Shown here: positions 9,269 through 16,417 of the stretch, piece by piece
Layout: each line of letters begins with the position of its first letter
Position numbering within the stretch: position 1 is the stretch's first letter
Source: Syntrophaceae bacterium UBA2280
GTDB taxonomy: Bacteria; Desulfobacterota; Syntrophia; Syntrophales; Smithellaceae
Reading direction: 5' to 3'
Length of the DNA: 64,000 bases
Assembly: GCA_002347685.1 (NCBI GenBank)
Contig: DDWS01000019.1
Span: 11,951-75,950, forward strand
Notes under the pieces: generated by a model
The model's input: only the letters and a program-made list of their open reading frames with translations
Told to the model about the DNA's origin: nothing
Databases searched by the model: none
Program-made: the position numbers and the translations under genes

Positions 9269-10054
9269 TCAGACGGTGATCATCCCTTCCATGTACAAAA
9301 CGGCGCGGCCGGAAATCCTGACGCGCTCGCCCATGTAGCGGCAATATAGCTCTCCGCCGCGCGCCGATACCTGTCGCGCGTGCAGTTCGTTTTTTCCCAG
9401 TTTCCGCGCCCAGTAGGGCGCAAGCACGGTGTGCGACGACCCTGTGACGGGATCTTCATCGATGCCGACCCGGGGCGCGAAAAACCGTGAGACGAAGTCG
9501 CATTGATCTCCCCGGGCCGTAACAATGATTCCCCGGCAGTCGATTTTGGCAAGTGCGGCCATATCGGGTACGATCTTGCGGACCGTTGTTTCCGAGTCGA
9601 GCACGACCAGCAGGTCCTCTTCGGAGTTCAGCACTTCCGGGTTCTTGATGCCCAGTGCAGCGGTGATGCCTGCGGCCGCGGGGTATGTCCGGGCGGGCCG
9701 GGCCGGGAAATCCATTTCAAAGAGATCGTTTTTCCGGCTCACCGGCAGCTCACCGCTGAAGCGCGTGACGAACCGGATGCTTTCCTGGAGCCACTGTTTG
9801 CATTCAAAAAGAACATAAGCGGCGGCAAGCGTCGCGTGGCCACAGAGTTTGACTTCTGTTCGCGGCGTGAACCAGCAAAGTTCGACGGCCGATCCCTGCC
9901 GCACCAGAAAGGCGGTTTCCGACAGATTGTTTTCGGCGGCGATGGCCTGGAGAATATTTTCCTCCGGCCATTTTTCCAGAAGACAAACGGCCGCCGGATT
10001 GCCTGAAAAGACTTTTGAGGTGAACGCGTCCACCTGATACAGAGGGATTTCCAT
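9269..10054 (-). CDS. PhzF family epimerase/isomerase-like protein
   Basis: A 261-residue PhzF/YddE-type protein. The N-terminus IPLYQVDAFTSKVFSGNPAAV and the segment NNLSETAFLV, containing the catalytic-type Glu, are hallmarks of the family, as are LCGHATLAAAYVLF and the second-lobe RFFAPRVGIDEDPVTGSSHT. The fold is two diaminopimelate-epimerase-like halves. PhzF itself isomerises a phenazine precursor, but most relatives have unknown substrates, and no phenazine genes are nearby. It precedes the ATP-grasp gene on the same strand (about 120 bp apart) and follows the TraB/GumN-like gene by 17 bp, so the last two are probably co-transcribed. Confidence 0.88.
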   Translation of the reverse strand: MEIPLYQVDAFTSKVFSGNPAAVCLLEKWPEENILQAIAAENNLSETAFLVRQGSAVELCWFTPRTEVKLCGHATLAAAYVLFECKQWLQESIRFVTRFSGELPVSRKNDLFEMDFPARPARTYPAAAGITAALGIKNPEVLNSEEDLLVVLDSETTVRKIVPDMAALAKIDCRGIIVTARGDQCDFVSRFFAPRVGIDEDPVTGSSHTVLAPYWARKLGKNELHARQVSARGGELYCRYMGERVRISGRAVLYMEGMITV

Positions 10055-10071
10055 AGGGCTGTCCGATCCTG

Positions 10072-10959
10072 TTATTTCAGTTTGTCAACCCGATAGCCGC
10101 GGTTGCGCAGAAGATCGACCACACTGTCTTTGCCTGCCAGATGCGCCACCCCGACAATCACCATCGTATTTTGATTTCCCCGGATATACTTTTCAATGCT
10201 GCTGATCCATTTCCGGTTGCGGTCAACGATCAGGGCAAAATACAGTTGCGGATAGTTTTTGAGTTCGCGAAGGCTGAACGCTTCGATACCTGCCTCGTCG
10301 CCCATGCGCCAGGCCTTGAGAATGCCTTCGACCTTCGCGTCGAGATCGCGAAGGTCGTCGAGTGTTTCGAGGACCTGTGCGTTGCCCATGCTGCTGTCCA
10401 TCATCGCCAGAAATGCGATTTGATCGTCTGCTGTTTCCAGGCCGCCCGAAGATTTTCCGTCCCTCAGCGCTTTTTGATAAAAGTGCTGATCGACACCGTA
10501 GGCCGGATCCACGCCGATTCTTGCCATTTCCTGGAGGGTCAGCATCATTGACAGCATCCAGGGACGAAACAGCTGGTATTGTTCAAACGGATAGCCCCGC
10601 TCTTTGCAGAAAGCGGCCGCTTTCGCGTAAACCTCCGGCGTCAGGTGATTCTTCAGCGTCGTGCCGTCGGTCAGGGCGGCAACACGCATCAGCTTTTGCA
10701 GATATTCCGGCGTCTCCATATCGCCCGGCGGCGCTTCAAAGACGATGCTGCCGGAATTTTTGTAGGCCAGATCAAACTCGGCAGGCAGCGGGTGATCGGA
10801 AGCCCGCAGCACATGAGAGGATCCGGCCAGATACACGACGGCCTTCGGTCCTTTGACCACCCAGACGGAACTTTCCGGCCGCGCGACCGGGGCAAAGCCC
10901 GCGGCGATAAAAGCGATAAGGAAAAGCGCTGCGGATACCCGAACGACAAAACGATTCAT
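10072..10959 (-). CDS. TraB/GumN family exported protein
   Basis: A 295-residue protein with a signal peptide (residues 1-28, ending GFAPVARPES). Two family hallmarks are visible: GSSHVLRASDHPLP near the N-terminus and GVAHLAGKDSVVDLLRNRGY at the C-terminus. The paired Gly-Ser/Ala-His motifs are thought to be an active site related to metalloproteases (Tiki-type). Biological role in bacteria unknown. It starts 51 bp from the end of the C_GCAxxG_C_C gene on the same strand. Confidence 0.85.
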   Translation of the reverse strand: MNRFVVRVSAALFLIAFIAAGFAPVARPESSVWVVKGPKAVVYLAGSSHVLRASDHPLPAEFDLAYKNSGSIVFEAPPGDMETPEYLQKLMRVAALTDGTTLKNHLTPEVYAKAAAFCKERGYPFEQYQLFRPWMLSMMLTLQEMARIGVDPAYGVDQHFYQKALRDGKSSGGLETADDQIAFLAMMDSSMGNAQVLETLDDLRDLDAKVEGILKAWRMGDEAGIEAFSLRELKNYPQLYFALIVDRNRKWISSIEKYIRGNQNTMVIVGVAHLAGKDSVVDLLRNRGYRVDKLK

Positions 10960-11010
10960 GAAAGGGAACCTCCTTCATTGAAGTGCGAAGATAATCGAGC
11001 AAGCCAAAAA

Positions 11011-11451
11011 TCACATGAGGGCTTCCACGATTTCCACCGCGTCACGCACGCAGGGCCGGCAAATATTATCGAAACATTCACTGTCCTTGAAATGATGTTG
11101 CCCTTGAGAGGCGGTTAGATCGCAGCCGGACAGCAGTTCCCGGCAAATACAGGATCCGTGGAGAGAGGAAAAGCGCGTCAGAAGCTCTCTTGTTTTGGCG
11201 TAAACCATTTCCGTAGCTTGACGATCTTCTTTTTCGCCGCGGCCGAACAGTGCGCCAAGCGCCAGAATGCCCCCGGTGACCGCCCCGCAAACTTCGCCTT
11301 TGCGTCCCATCCCCGCGCCGAATCCGCAGGCGAGTTTCAGGGCAAGATCGGGGGACAGGTTCGTCTTGTCGCAGAAAGAAAACAAAACGGACTGGGCACA
11401 ATTGTACCCTTCAATAAATTTTGCATCTGCAATCCCGGATCGTGCGGACAT
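11011..11451 (-). CDS. C_GCAxxG_C_C family putative redox protein
   Basis: About 146 residues. The family signature is complete: an early Cys in GYNCAQSVLFSFC, then CGFGAGMGRKGEVCGAVTGG (the GCAxxG-like core), and paired cysteines late (SCICRELLSGC and ICRPCV). Members are small cytoplasmic proteins of anaerobes assumed to bind metal or take part in redox chemistry; no reaction is established. The ATG at 11451 is preferred because GGGAG lies 5 nt upstream; an ATG at 11463 has no such site. It is divergent from the marR-hgcAB operon, sharing a 200-bp intergenic region. Confidence 0.85.
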   Translation of the reverse strand: MSARSGIADAKFIEGYNCAQSVLFSFCDKTNLSPDLALKLACGFGAGMGRKGEVCGAVTGGILALGALFGRGEKEDRQATEMVYAKTRELLTRFSSLHGSCICRELLSGCDLTASQGQHHFKDSECFDNICRPCVRDAVEIVEALM

Positions 11452-11570
11452 AAACACTCCCATTATTGTTTAGTTCTTCTAACGGATGCACATTAGCATT
11501 TTTGTTAAGAAAATAAAACGCCTGTTATGTATCCTTTTTTATTGGAGAAGAAATCCGCTTTAAAGTGATC

Positions 11571-11605
11571 TTGAAACTTGAAACATGCAACTTTGAACTT
11601 TGAAC
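11571..11605 (-). repeat. Five-unit heptanucleotide array upstream of marR
   Basis: Five adjoining 7-bp units run from 11571 to 11605: TTGAAAC twice, ATGCAAC, then TTTGAAC twice. Read on the minus strand the first two are GTTTCAA, the same unit as the array at 1787-1839. The array ends 9 bp before the -35 box of the marR-hgcAB promoter. Confidence 0.75.
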
Positions 11606-11614
11606 AATCTCGGC

Positions 11615-11647
11615 TTGACAAACCGGCAGATAGTTGTATATTACAAC
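11615..11647 (+). promoter_or_regulatory. Promoter and palindromic operator of marR-hgcAB
   Basis: TTGACA at 11615-11620 is a perfect -35 box. Sixteen bp later lies TATATT (11637-11642), a good -10. A perfect palindrome, GTTGTA-TAT-TACAAC (11633-11647), covers the -10, as expected for a MarR-type operator and autorepression. The predicted transcription start (about 11649) is only a few bases before the ATG at 11652, so the first message would be nearly leaderless. Binding is inferred, not shown. Confidence 0.7.
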
Positions 11648-11651
11648 CAAT

Positions 11652-12113
11652 ATGAGAAAAAACGGACAAACAGATCATAAAATGCTGGAATTGATGACCG
11701 GTCTGGTCAAGGCGACGCGATTTTGCCGCCAGGATGAGGCTTTTTGCGAAGGCGTCACCTTTCACCAGTTTCTAATCCTCGACGCCCTGGCCCCAAGAGA
11801 GTCTCTGCCTATGTCGGTTCTTCATGAGCATCTGGCGGTTGCCAAAAGCACCACCACGAGGCTTGTCGGACCGCTGGTGAAAAAGGGGCTGGTGAAGCGC
11901 TTGAAAGACCCGGGGGATGCAAGAGCTGTGCGTCTGTCGCTCACACGGGAGGGTTTACACGTTCATAAAGATGTTAAAATTTGCATTTCGGGGTTTCTAG
12001 GCCGTGTTTTCAACAACCTGCCCGCATGCAAAAGAGACGATACGCTCAAAGCGGTCGGCACATTTATTGGTGCAATGCAAAAAACCGTCCGTGACGAAAA
12101 ATGCTGTGTATAG
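11652..12113 (+). CDS. MarR family transcriptional regulator, probable hgcAB regulator
   Basis: A 153-residue winged-helix protein. The recognition helix region is AVAKSTTTRLVGPLVKKGL, and the wing carries the MarR signature DPGDARAVRLSLTREG (about residues 87-101). Dimerisation helices flank it. Cysteines are at 25, 32, 111, 126, 151 and 152, the last two forming a Cys-Cys tail just before the stop, which could sense a thiophilic metal or redox state (inference). An in-frame ATG at 11634 lies inside the promoter palindrome and is unlikely; ATG 11652 is used, with no Shine-Dalgarno, consistent with a leaderless transcript. The stop is followed after 9 bp by hgcA, whose Shine-Dalgarno overlaps the stop codon. 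Confidence 0.88.
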   Translation: MRKNGQTDHKMLELMTGLVKATRFCRQDEAFCEGVTFHQFLILDALAPRESLPMSVLHEHLAVAKSTTTRLVGPLVKKGLVKRLKDPGDARAVRLSLTREGLHVHKDVKICISGFLGRVFNNLPACKRDDTLKAVGTFIGAMQKTVRDEKCCV

Positions 12114-12122
12114 GGAGATGAA

Positions 12123-13316
12123 ATGCCGATGAATAAAACAAATAATGCAATTCGTCCGCGTCCAATGATCGAATTGCCGGTCATTTCCCAATCCGGGGCT
12201 ATGCAAAGACCGCAGGCCATTCCGCCCCGGCCGGATCAGCCATTTGTGTCGGGAACGCTTCGAACATCCGTCGGGATGGTTCCGCAAGTCGAGTCCGGAC
12301 TGACCGGTTGCGATCGGTGGGGATCGGTCAAGGCCAGATGGGGTGTCTGGCGGATGAATTATAAAATCGATCCGGGTCTTTATGCTTTGGGAAGACCCCA
12401 TGAGAGTTCCGAGGTTTTTATCAGCGCCAACTACAAATTGAGTTTTGATGCACTCCGTTCATCTTTGCCGGGAAGAAACGCCTGGATTCTTGTACTGGAT
12501 ACCAGGGGCATCAATGTATGGTGTGCGGCGGGGAAAGGGACATTTGGAACCGAGGAGCTCATTTACCGGATTCAAACCAGCGGAATCAAACAGGTTGCAC
12601 AAAAAGGAAAACTGATTGTGCCCCAGCTGGGAGCCCCGGGTGTCTCGGCGCATGAAGTCAGGAGGCACACGGGTTTGAAGATTTATTACGGTCCGGTGCG
12701 CGCGTCGGACCTGCCCGCCTATCTGGATGCGGGATTCAAGGCGTCGCCGGGTATGAGAAAAGTGGCGTTTGGATTGAAAGACCGTGCCACTCTGATCCCT
12801 TTGGAACTTTCAATCGGTTTGAAACCTTTTGTGTTGATTGCGCTGGTCTTTTTGACACTCGCAACGGCTGCCGGTTACGCGGCGGGTGATCTTTCGGGTG
12901 TTGCAGGCTTTGTACAGTCCCTGCGAACAGAAGGCCTCTTTGCTGTCGCGGCGCTTGGCGCCGCCATACTGGCCGGCGCTGTTTTGCATCCGGTTTTGCT
13001 GCCGTATCTGCCCGCGCGCGCTTTCTCTCTGCAGGGAGCCATAGTGGGTCTGGTCGTCGCTTTAGCGGTTTTGTATTGGCGAGGCGGTAATATTCATGCC
13101 TGGCCCGGTTTGCTGGAGGCGCTGGCCTGGCTGCTCATCATCCCGTCGGTCGCGGCGTATCTGGCGATGAACTTTACCGGCAGTTCGACGTACACGTCGC
13201 TGTCCGGCGTGAAAAAGGAAATGCGCATCGCGCTGCCAGCGGAAATCGCGGGGATTGCCGCCGGAGGCGTATTATGGATGGGCTCGCTCATAGCGGCCTG
13301 GAGGAATTGGTTATGA
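12123..13316 (+). CDS. hgcA: HgcA, corrinoid protein of mercury methylation
   Basis: A 397-residue membrane corrinoid protein. Residues about 60-230 form the CdhD/CFeSP-like cobalamin-binding domain, with the HgcA-specific cap-helix motif NVWCAAGK at 131-138; Cys134 is the expected lower-axial cobalt ligand. Flanking stretches VKARWGVWRMNYKIDPGLYALG and ANYKLSFDALR are also typical. Five membrane helices follow (about 235-255, 271-293, 301-319, 328-348, 368-393), with the conserved NFTGSSTYTSL loop. HgcA passes a methyl group to Hg(II), making methylmercury. The motif separates it from acetyl-CoA pathway CFeSP. GGGAG at 12113-12117 supports ATG 12123. The first 55 or so residues are less conserved; ATG 12129 is possible. 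Confidence 0.95.
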   Translation: MPMNKTNNAIRPRPMIELPVISQSGAMQRPQAIPPRPDQPFVSGTLRTSVGMVPQVESGLTGCDRWGSVKARWGVWRMNYKIDPGLYALGRPHESSEVFISANYKLSFDALRSSLPGRNAWILVLDTRGINVWCAAGKGTFGTEELIYRIQTSGIKQVAQKGKLIVPQLGAPGVSAHEVRRHTGLKIYYGPVRASDLPAYLDAGFKASPGMRKVAFGLKDRATLIPLELSIGLKPFVLIALVFLTLATAAGYAAGDLSGVAGFVQSLRTEGLFAVAALGAAILAGAVLHPVLLPYLPARAFSLQGAIVGLVVALAVLYWRGGNIHAWPGLLEALAWLLIIPSVAAYLAMNFTGSSTYTSLSGVKKEMRIALPAEIAGIAAGGVLWMGSLIAAWRNWL

Positions 13317-13630
13317 AGAAGATGGTTTATCTCAAAAACGTGACCACGCTCGCGCTTGACCCTGGAAAATGCACCGGTTGCGGCATGTGCCTGGAGGTCT
13401 GTCCGCACGCGGTATTTGAAATGAACGGCAAAAGCGTGCGGATTACGGATCGTGATGCCTGCATGGAGTGCGGAGCGTGCACGAAAAATTGTCCGGTTTC
13501 AGCCGTGACCGTGCAGTCCGGCGTCGGCTGTGCCGCCGCCGTGATCAACCAGCTATTGGGACGTACCGGCGAATGCTGCTGCGGGCCGCAGGACGGTTCG
13601 GATGTACCGGGACGCGTCGGCTGCTGCTGA
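13313..13630 (+). CDS. hgcB: HgcB, ferredoxin of mercury methylation
   Basis: A 105-residue ferredoxin with two 4Fe-4S motifs: Cys20, 23, 26, 30 (CTGCGMCLEVCP) and Cys50, 53, 56, 60 in the HgcB signature CMECGACTKNCP. It also has the lone Cys73 and ends in Cys104-Cys105, the C-terminal pair known to matter for methylation in Desulfovibrio HgcB. An extra CCC run lies at 88-90. HgcB is thought to reduce HgcA's cobalt and may deliver Hg. The start overlaps the hgcA stop (ATGA at 13313-13316), with GGAGGA 7 nt upstream, so the two are translationally coupled. An upstream in-frame start at 13274 lies inside hgcA and is rejected. Confidence 0.95.
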   Translation: MKKMVYLKNVTTLALDPGKCTGCGMCLEVCPHAVFEMNGKSVRITDRDACMECGACTKNCPVSAVTVQSGVGCAAAVINQLLGRTGECCCGPQDGSDVPGRVGCC

Positions 13631-13945
13631 CCGGGAATCCATGCGAACTTGTTCGGGGCATTGACCGGGTATGCCCGGGATGTGATGCGCCCGACGAGCG
13701 TTTTTGTCTTTCATTTCTTCCTTAAGTCTTTATCCGTGTAGTCCGCTCTTGACTTTAAGTCATCTTTCTAATAAGAATATGGCGGTCTTCCCAAAACGAC
13801 CGCCATAAGCGTATGATTTTTGTAAGTTCACAATATTTATATCCAATTTTATTTCGTTTCATCACCCGGGGGATCGTATGCGCCCCATTCATCGTATTTA
13901 TCATCCATCAATTCTGTCCCTTCGGGGCAAAGGAGGCAATAGATC
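13631..13945. other. Intergenic region between hgcB and the GAPDH-like gene
   Basis: No gene is seen in these 315 bp. They hold a 10-bp perfect stem at 13778-13807, then an AT-rich stretch, and a small CCC-TTCG-GGG tetraloop hairpin directly before the AAAGGAGG Shine-Dalgarno of the next gene. Confidence 0.6.
13778..13807 (+). terminator. Probable terminator hairpin after hgcB
   Basis: The arms TATGGCGGTC (13778-13787) and GACCGCCATA (13798-13807) pair perfectly around a 10-nt loop. The T-run (ATTTTTG) starts about 10 nt later, so termination may be imperfect. Confidence 0.45.
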
Positions 13946-15223
13946 ATGGTCAATAGGAACACGCAGGAAAGCAGGGTGCCGGTTTTAGGCATCAACAGTC
14001 TGGGTCGGATCGGTAAGCTGACCCTCTGGCATCACATCGGCAGAAAGTATTTTGGCGAAATTGTGGTGAATCTGGGTCGGGAGGTGGGTACGGGCCTTGA
14101 TTCCATCGCCCAGCTGATTGAAAAAGACGCGACCTACGGATTGATGCACCGGTTTCTTTACGGCATCAAGGCCGATCGCCTTATTCAGATCACGGATGAG
14201 AAAGCAGGCAAGATGATCATCGACGGCGTGCCGGTGACGATTCTGCGCGAGCAGCGCAATCCGCTCAATATTCCCTGGCGCCAGCACGGTGCGGATGTGG
14301 TGGTCGATTGCAGCGGAACCTTCAAGGATCCGACGGTGCCGGTGGACGACAAAAAAGGGTCCATCCGGGGTCATCTCAACGGCGGGGCCAGGGTAGTGGT
14401 GCATTCCGCGCCGTTTAAGATCAAAAGCAAGGCGCTCACAACGCCGGAGGACGTCGCCACGCTGATTTACGGCATCAATCACACGGCGTTTAATCCCAAG
14501 AAGCACACGCTGGTGTCCGCGGCGTCCTGCACAACGACGGGGCTTGCCCACATGGTCAAACCCCTGTTGGAGAACGAAGATACCGGGACGATTCTGACGG
14601 CCTCGATGTCGACCATCCATGCCGTGACCAACACCCAGAGCGTTCTCGATAAGATGCCCAAAGCCGGGGAGAAGGATCTCAGAAAAACACGCAGCATTCT
14701 GAACAACATCATTCTGACGTCCACCAACGCGGCGGAAGCGTTAGGGCAGGTCATTCCGGAGGTCAAAAACATTGGGTTCATGGCGGATTCGATCCGCGTT
14801 CCGACCACGACCCTGTCTTTGATCGTATTGAATGCCACGTTCCAGTCGCGGAAAAGCGCTTCGGGCGACGCGGCATCGATCGACGCGAAAAAAATCAATG
14901 AGGTTTACCGCAAAGCGGCCGAGAGCCAACCCGAAAAGCTGATCAAATTCAGCATGGAGCAGAATGTTTCTACGGATCTGATCGGTCTGGACGCAGCGGT
15001 CATTATCGAAGGGCAGTTCAACCATACCCGTACAGCTTTCATTCCCGTTGATCTGTCGCATATTCCGAATCTGCCCGCGGCGGTTCTGCAGGAAATCGGC
15101 GGTAAAACGTTGCAGGTGCCGGTGGTCCACGCGAAGCTGTTTGGCTGGTACGACAACGAATACGGAAGCTATACAAACCGGTTGGCGGATTTGACCGTCT
15201 ATATCCACAAAAATATTCTCTAA
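13946..15223 (+). CDS. Divergent type I glyceraldehyde-3-phosphate dehydrogenase
   Basis: A 425-residue GAPDH homologue, about 90 residues longer than the usual 335. The NAD fold opens with VPVLGINSLGRIGKLTLWHH, where classical enzymes have GINGFGRIGR. The catalytic stretch is SAASCTTTGLA (Cys195), so the usual Asn after SCTT is Thr; the catalytic His is His225 in MSTIHAVT. The end, GWYDNEYGSYTNRLADL, matches the family well. It probably oxidises or forms glyceraldehyde 3-phosphate with NAD(P), but the replaced residues leave room for another aldehyde substrate. AAAGGAGG precedes the ATG. It appears monocistronic, closed by the terminator at 15241-15280. Confidence 0.82.
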   Translation: MVNRNTQESRVPVLGINSLGRIGKLTLWHHIGRKYFGEIVVNLGREVGTGLDSIAQLIEKDATYGLMHRFLYGIKADRLIQITDEKAGKMIIDGVPVTILREQRNPLNIPWRQHGADVVVDCSGTFKDPTVPVDDKKGSIRGHLNGGARVVVHSAPFKIKSKALTTPEDVATLIYGINHTAFNPKKHTLVSAASCTTTGLAHMVKPLLENEDTGTILTASMSTIHAVTNTQSVLDKMPKAGEKDLRKTRSILNNIILTSTNAAEALGQVIPEVKNIGFMADSIRVPTTTLSLIVLNATFQSRKSASGDAASIDAKKINEVYRKAAESQPEKLIKFSMEQNVSTDLIGLDAAVIIEGQFNHTRTAFIPVDLSHIPNLPAAVLQEIGGKTLQVPVVHAKLFGWYDNEYGSYTNRLADLTVYIHKNIL

Positions 15224-15240
15224 GAGAATTTGATCCGGAA

Positions 15241-15280
15241 AACCCGGCTTTGCCCCTCGAGGCACGAGCCGGGTTTTTTT
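15241..15280 (+). terminator. Rho-independent terminator of the GAPDH-like gene
   Basis: The stem AACCCGGCT (15241-15249) pairs with AGCCGGGTT (15267-15275), followed directly by a T-run to 15280. Confidence 0.9.
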
Positions 15281-15395
15281 GCCGCCGCTTCGCTAAAAAA
15301 TATGCTTTTGAGGATTGTGATTAAATCATGTATGATAGGTTGTAATCATAGCGTTGGCATGACTTTGAACCATGCCAGGTAAGTGGAGTCTTCTG

Positions 15396-16385
15396 ATGAC
15401 CATCGATTCAAAGCAGCGAAAAGAAAAAGGCGATACGTCGGCCAGTCCCTTGAGTAAAGCGGCCGACGAATACGAGAAGCTGCGCATCCAGTTTTCCTCC
15501 GCCTCCAAACAGATTCGTGAGCTAAACGAATTCATTCAGATTATGCTCAACCTGTCGCCGTTCGGCATCGGCATCTTCCAGCATCAAAAACTGATTTTTA
15601 CCAACAAGGCCTTCTCGGAGATTCTGAGCTTATCCCCGCGGGAATTGCGCACGATGGATCCCTGGGAACTGGTTTTAAAAGAGGATGTGGAGCATGTCCG
15701 GAAAAGCCTGCGTGCCATGCTTGAAGGGCAGTCAGAAGCTTTTTGCATGTTCCGCGTGATGACGAAAGACGAAAAGGTGAAGTGGATACTCGGGTCTTTT
15801 GCCCTGATACACATGAACGAACAGCAGGCGGTTTTGGGGAACTTCGTTGACCTGACGGAGGGTAAGGTGATGCAGATCGCGTATTCCGACCCGCTGACGT
15901 CTTTGCCCAACCGAAAGCTGCTGATGGATCGTCTGGAGCAGGCCATTGTGTCGGCCAAAAGAAGGGAGTCCATGCTGGCGCTGCTGTTTATCGATCTGGA
16001 TGGTTTCAAGGAGGTCAATGATACCTACGGGCATGACTTAGGCGATAAAGTGCTCGTCGCGATCGCTGAAAGGCTCAAAGAAGTTGTCCGGCGGGAAAAT
16101 GACACGATCGCGCGGATCGGCGGAGATGAGTTTTTGATCCTCCTGACGGATGTGACCGAAAAAAAACACATCGATGTTGTGCTCGGCTATCTGTTTGAAA
16201 AATTTAAATCGCCTTTGTCCGTCGGCCTGCCGCCGGTCGGTATTCAGGTGCGTTTCAGTGTTGGCGTTTCGCTTTTTCCCGAGCACGGCACGGATTCCGA
16301 TACCCTGATTCATGCTGCGGATCAGGCAATGTATGCCGTAAAAGGCACCGGCGCAAAGAACGATTTCCGTGTTTTCGATAAGTGA
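15396..16385 (+). CDS. PAS-GGDEF diguanylate cyclase, cytoplasmic
   Basis: About 329 residues without a membrane segment. A coiled-coil start (about 25-50) leads to a PAS domain (about 50-160, with FGIGIFQHQKLIFTNKAFSEIL) and a GGDEF domain (about 170-325). The active motif RIGGDEF is intact, and REND stands five residues before GGDEF, a full inhibitory I-site, so it should make c-di-GMP under product inhibition. ATG 15396 is chosen because GGAG lies 7 nt before it; an in-frame ATG at 15372 is weaker. It is convergent with the dikinase-like gene. Confidence 0.9.
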   Translation: MTIDSKQRKEKGDTSASPLSKAADEYEKLRIQFSSASKQIRELNEFIQIMLNLSPFGIGIFQHQKLIFTNKAFSEILSLSPRELRTMDPWELVLKEDVEHVRKSLRAMLEGQSEAFCMFRVMTKDEKVKWILGSFALIHMNEQQAVLGNFVDLTEGKVMQIAYSDPLTSLPNRKLLMDRLEQAIVSAKRRESMLALLFIDLDGFKEVNDTYGHDLGDKVLVAIAERLKEVVRRENDTIARIGGDEFLILLTDVTEKKHIDVVLGYLFEKFKSPLSVGLPPVGIQVRFSVGVSLFPEHGTDSDTLIHAADQAMYAVKGTGAKNDFRVFDK

Positions 16386-16417
16386 CGATTGGCGATTGCA
16401 CATCGATGGTCCGTATT

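Noticed and set aside
12123..13316. CdhD/CFeSP gamma subunit of the acetyl-CoA pathway
   Set aside because: The NVWCAAGK motif, the five C-terminal membrane helices and the adjacent hgcB point to HgcA.
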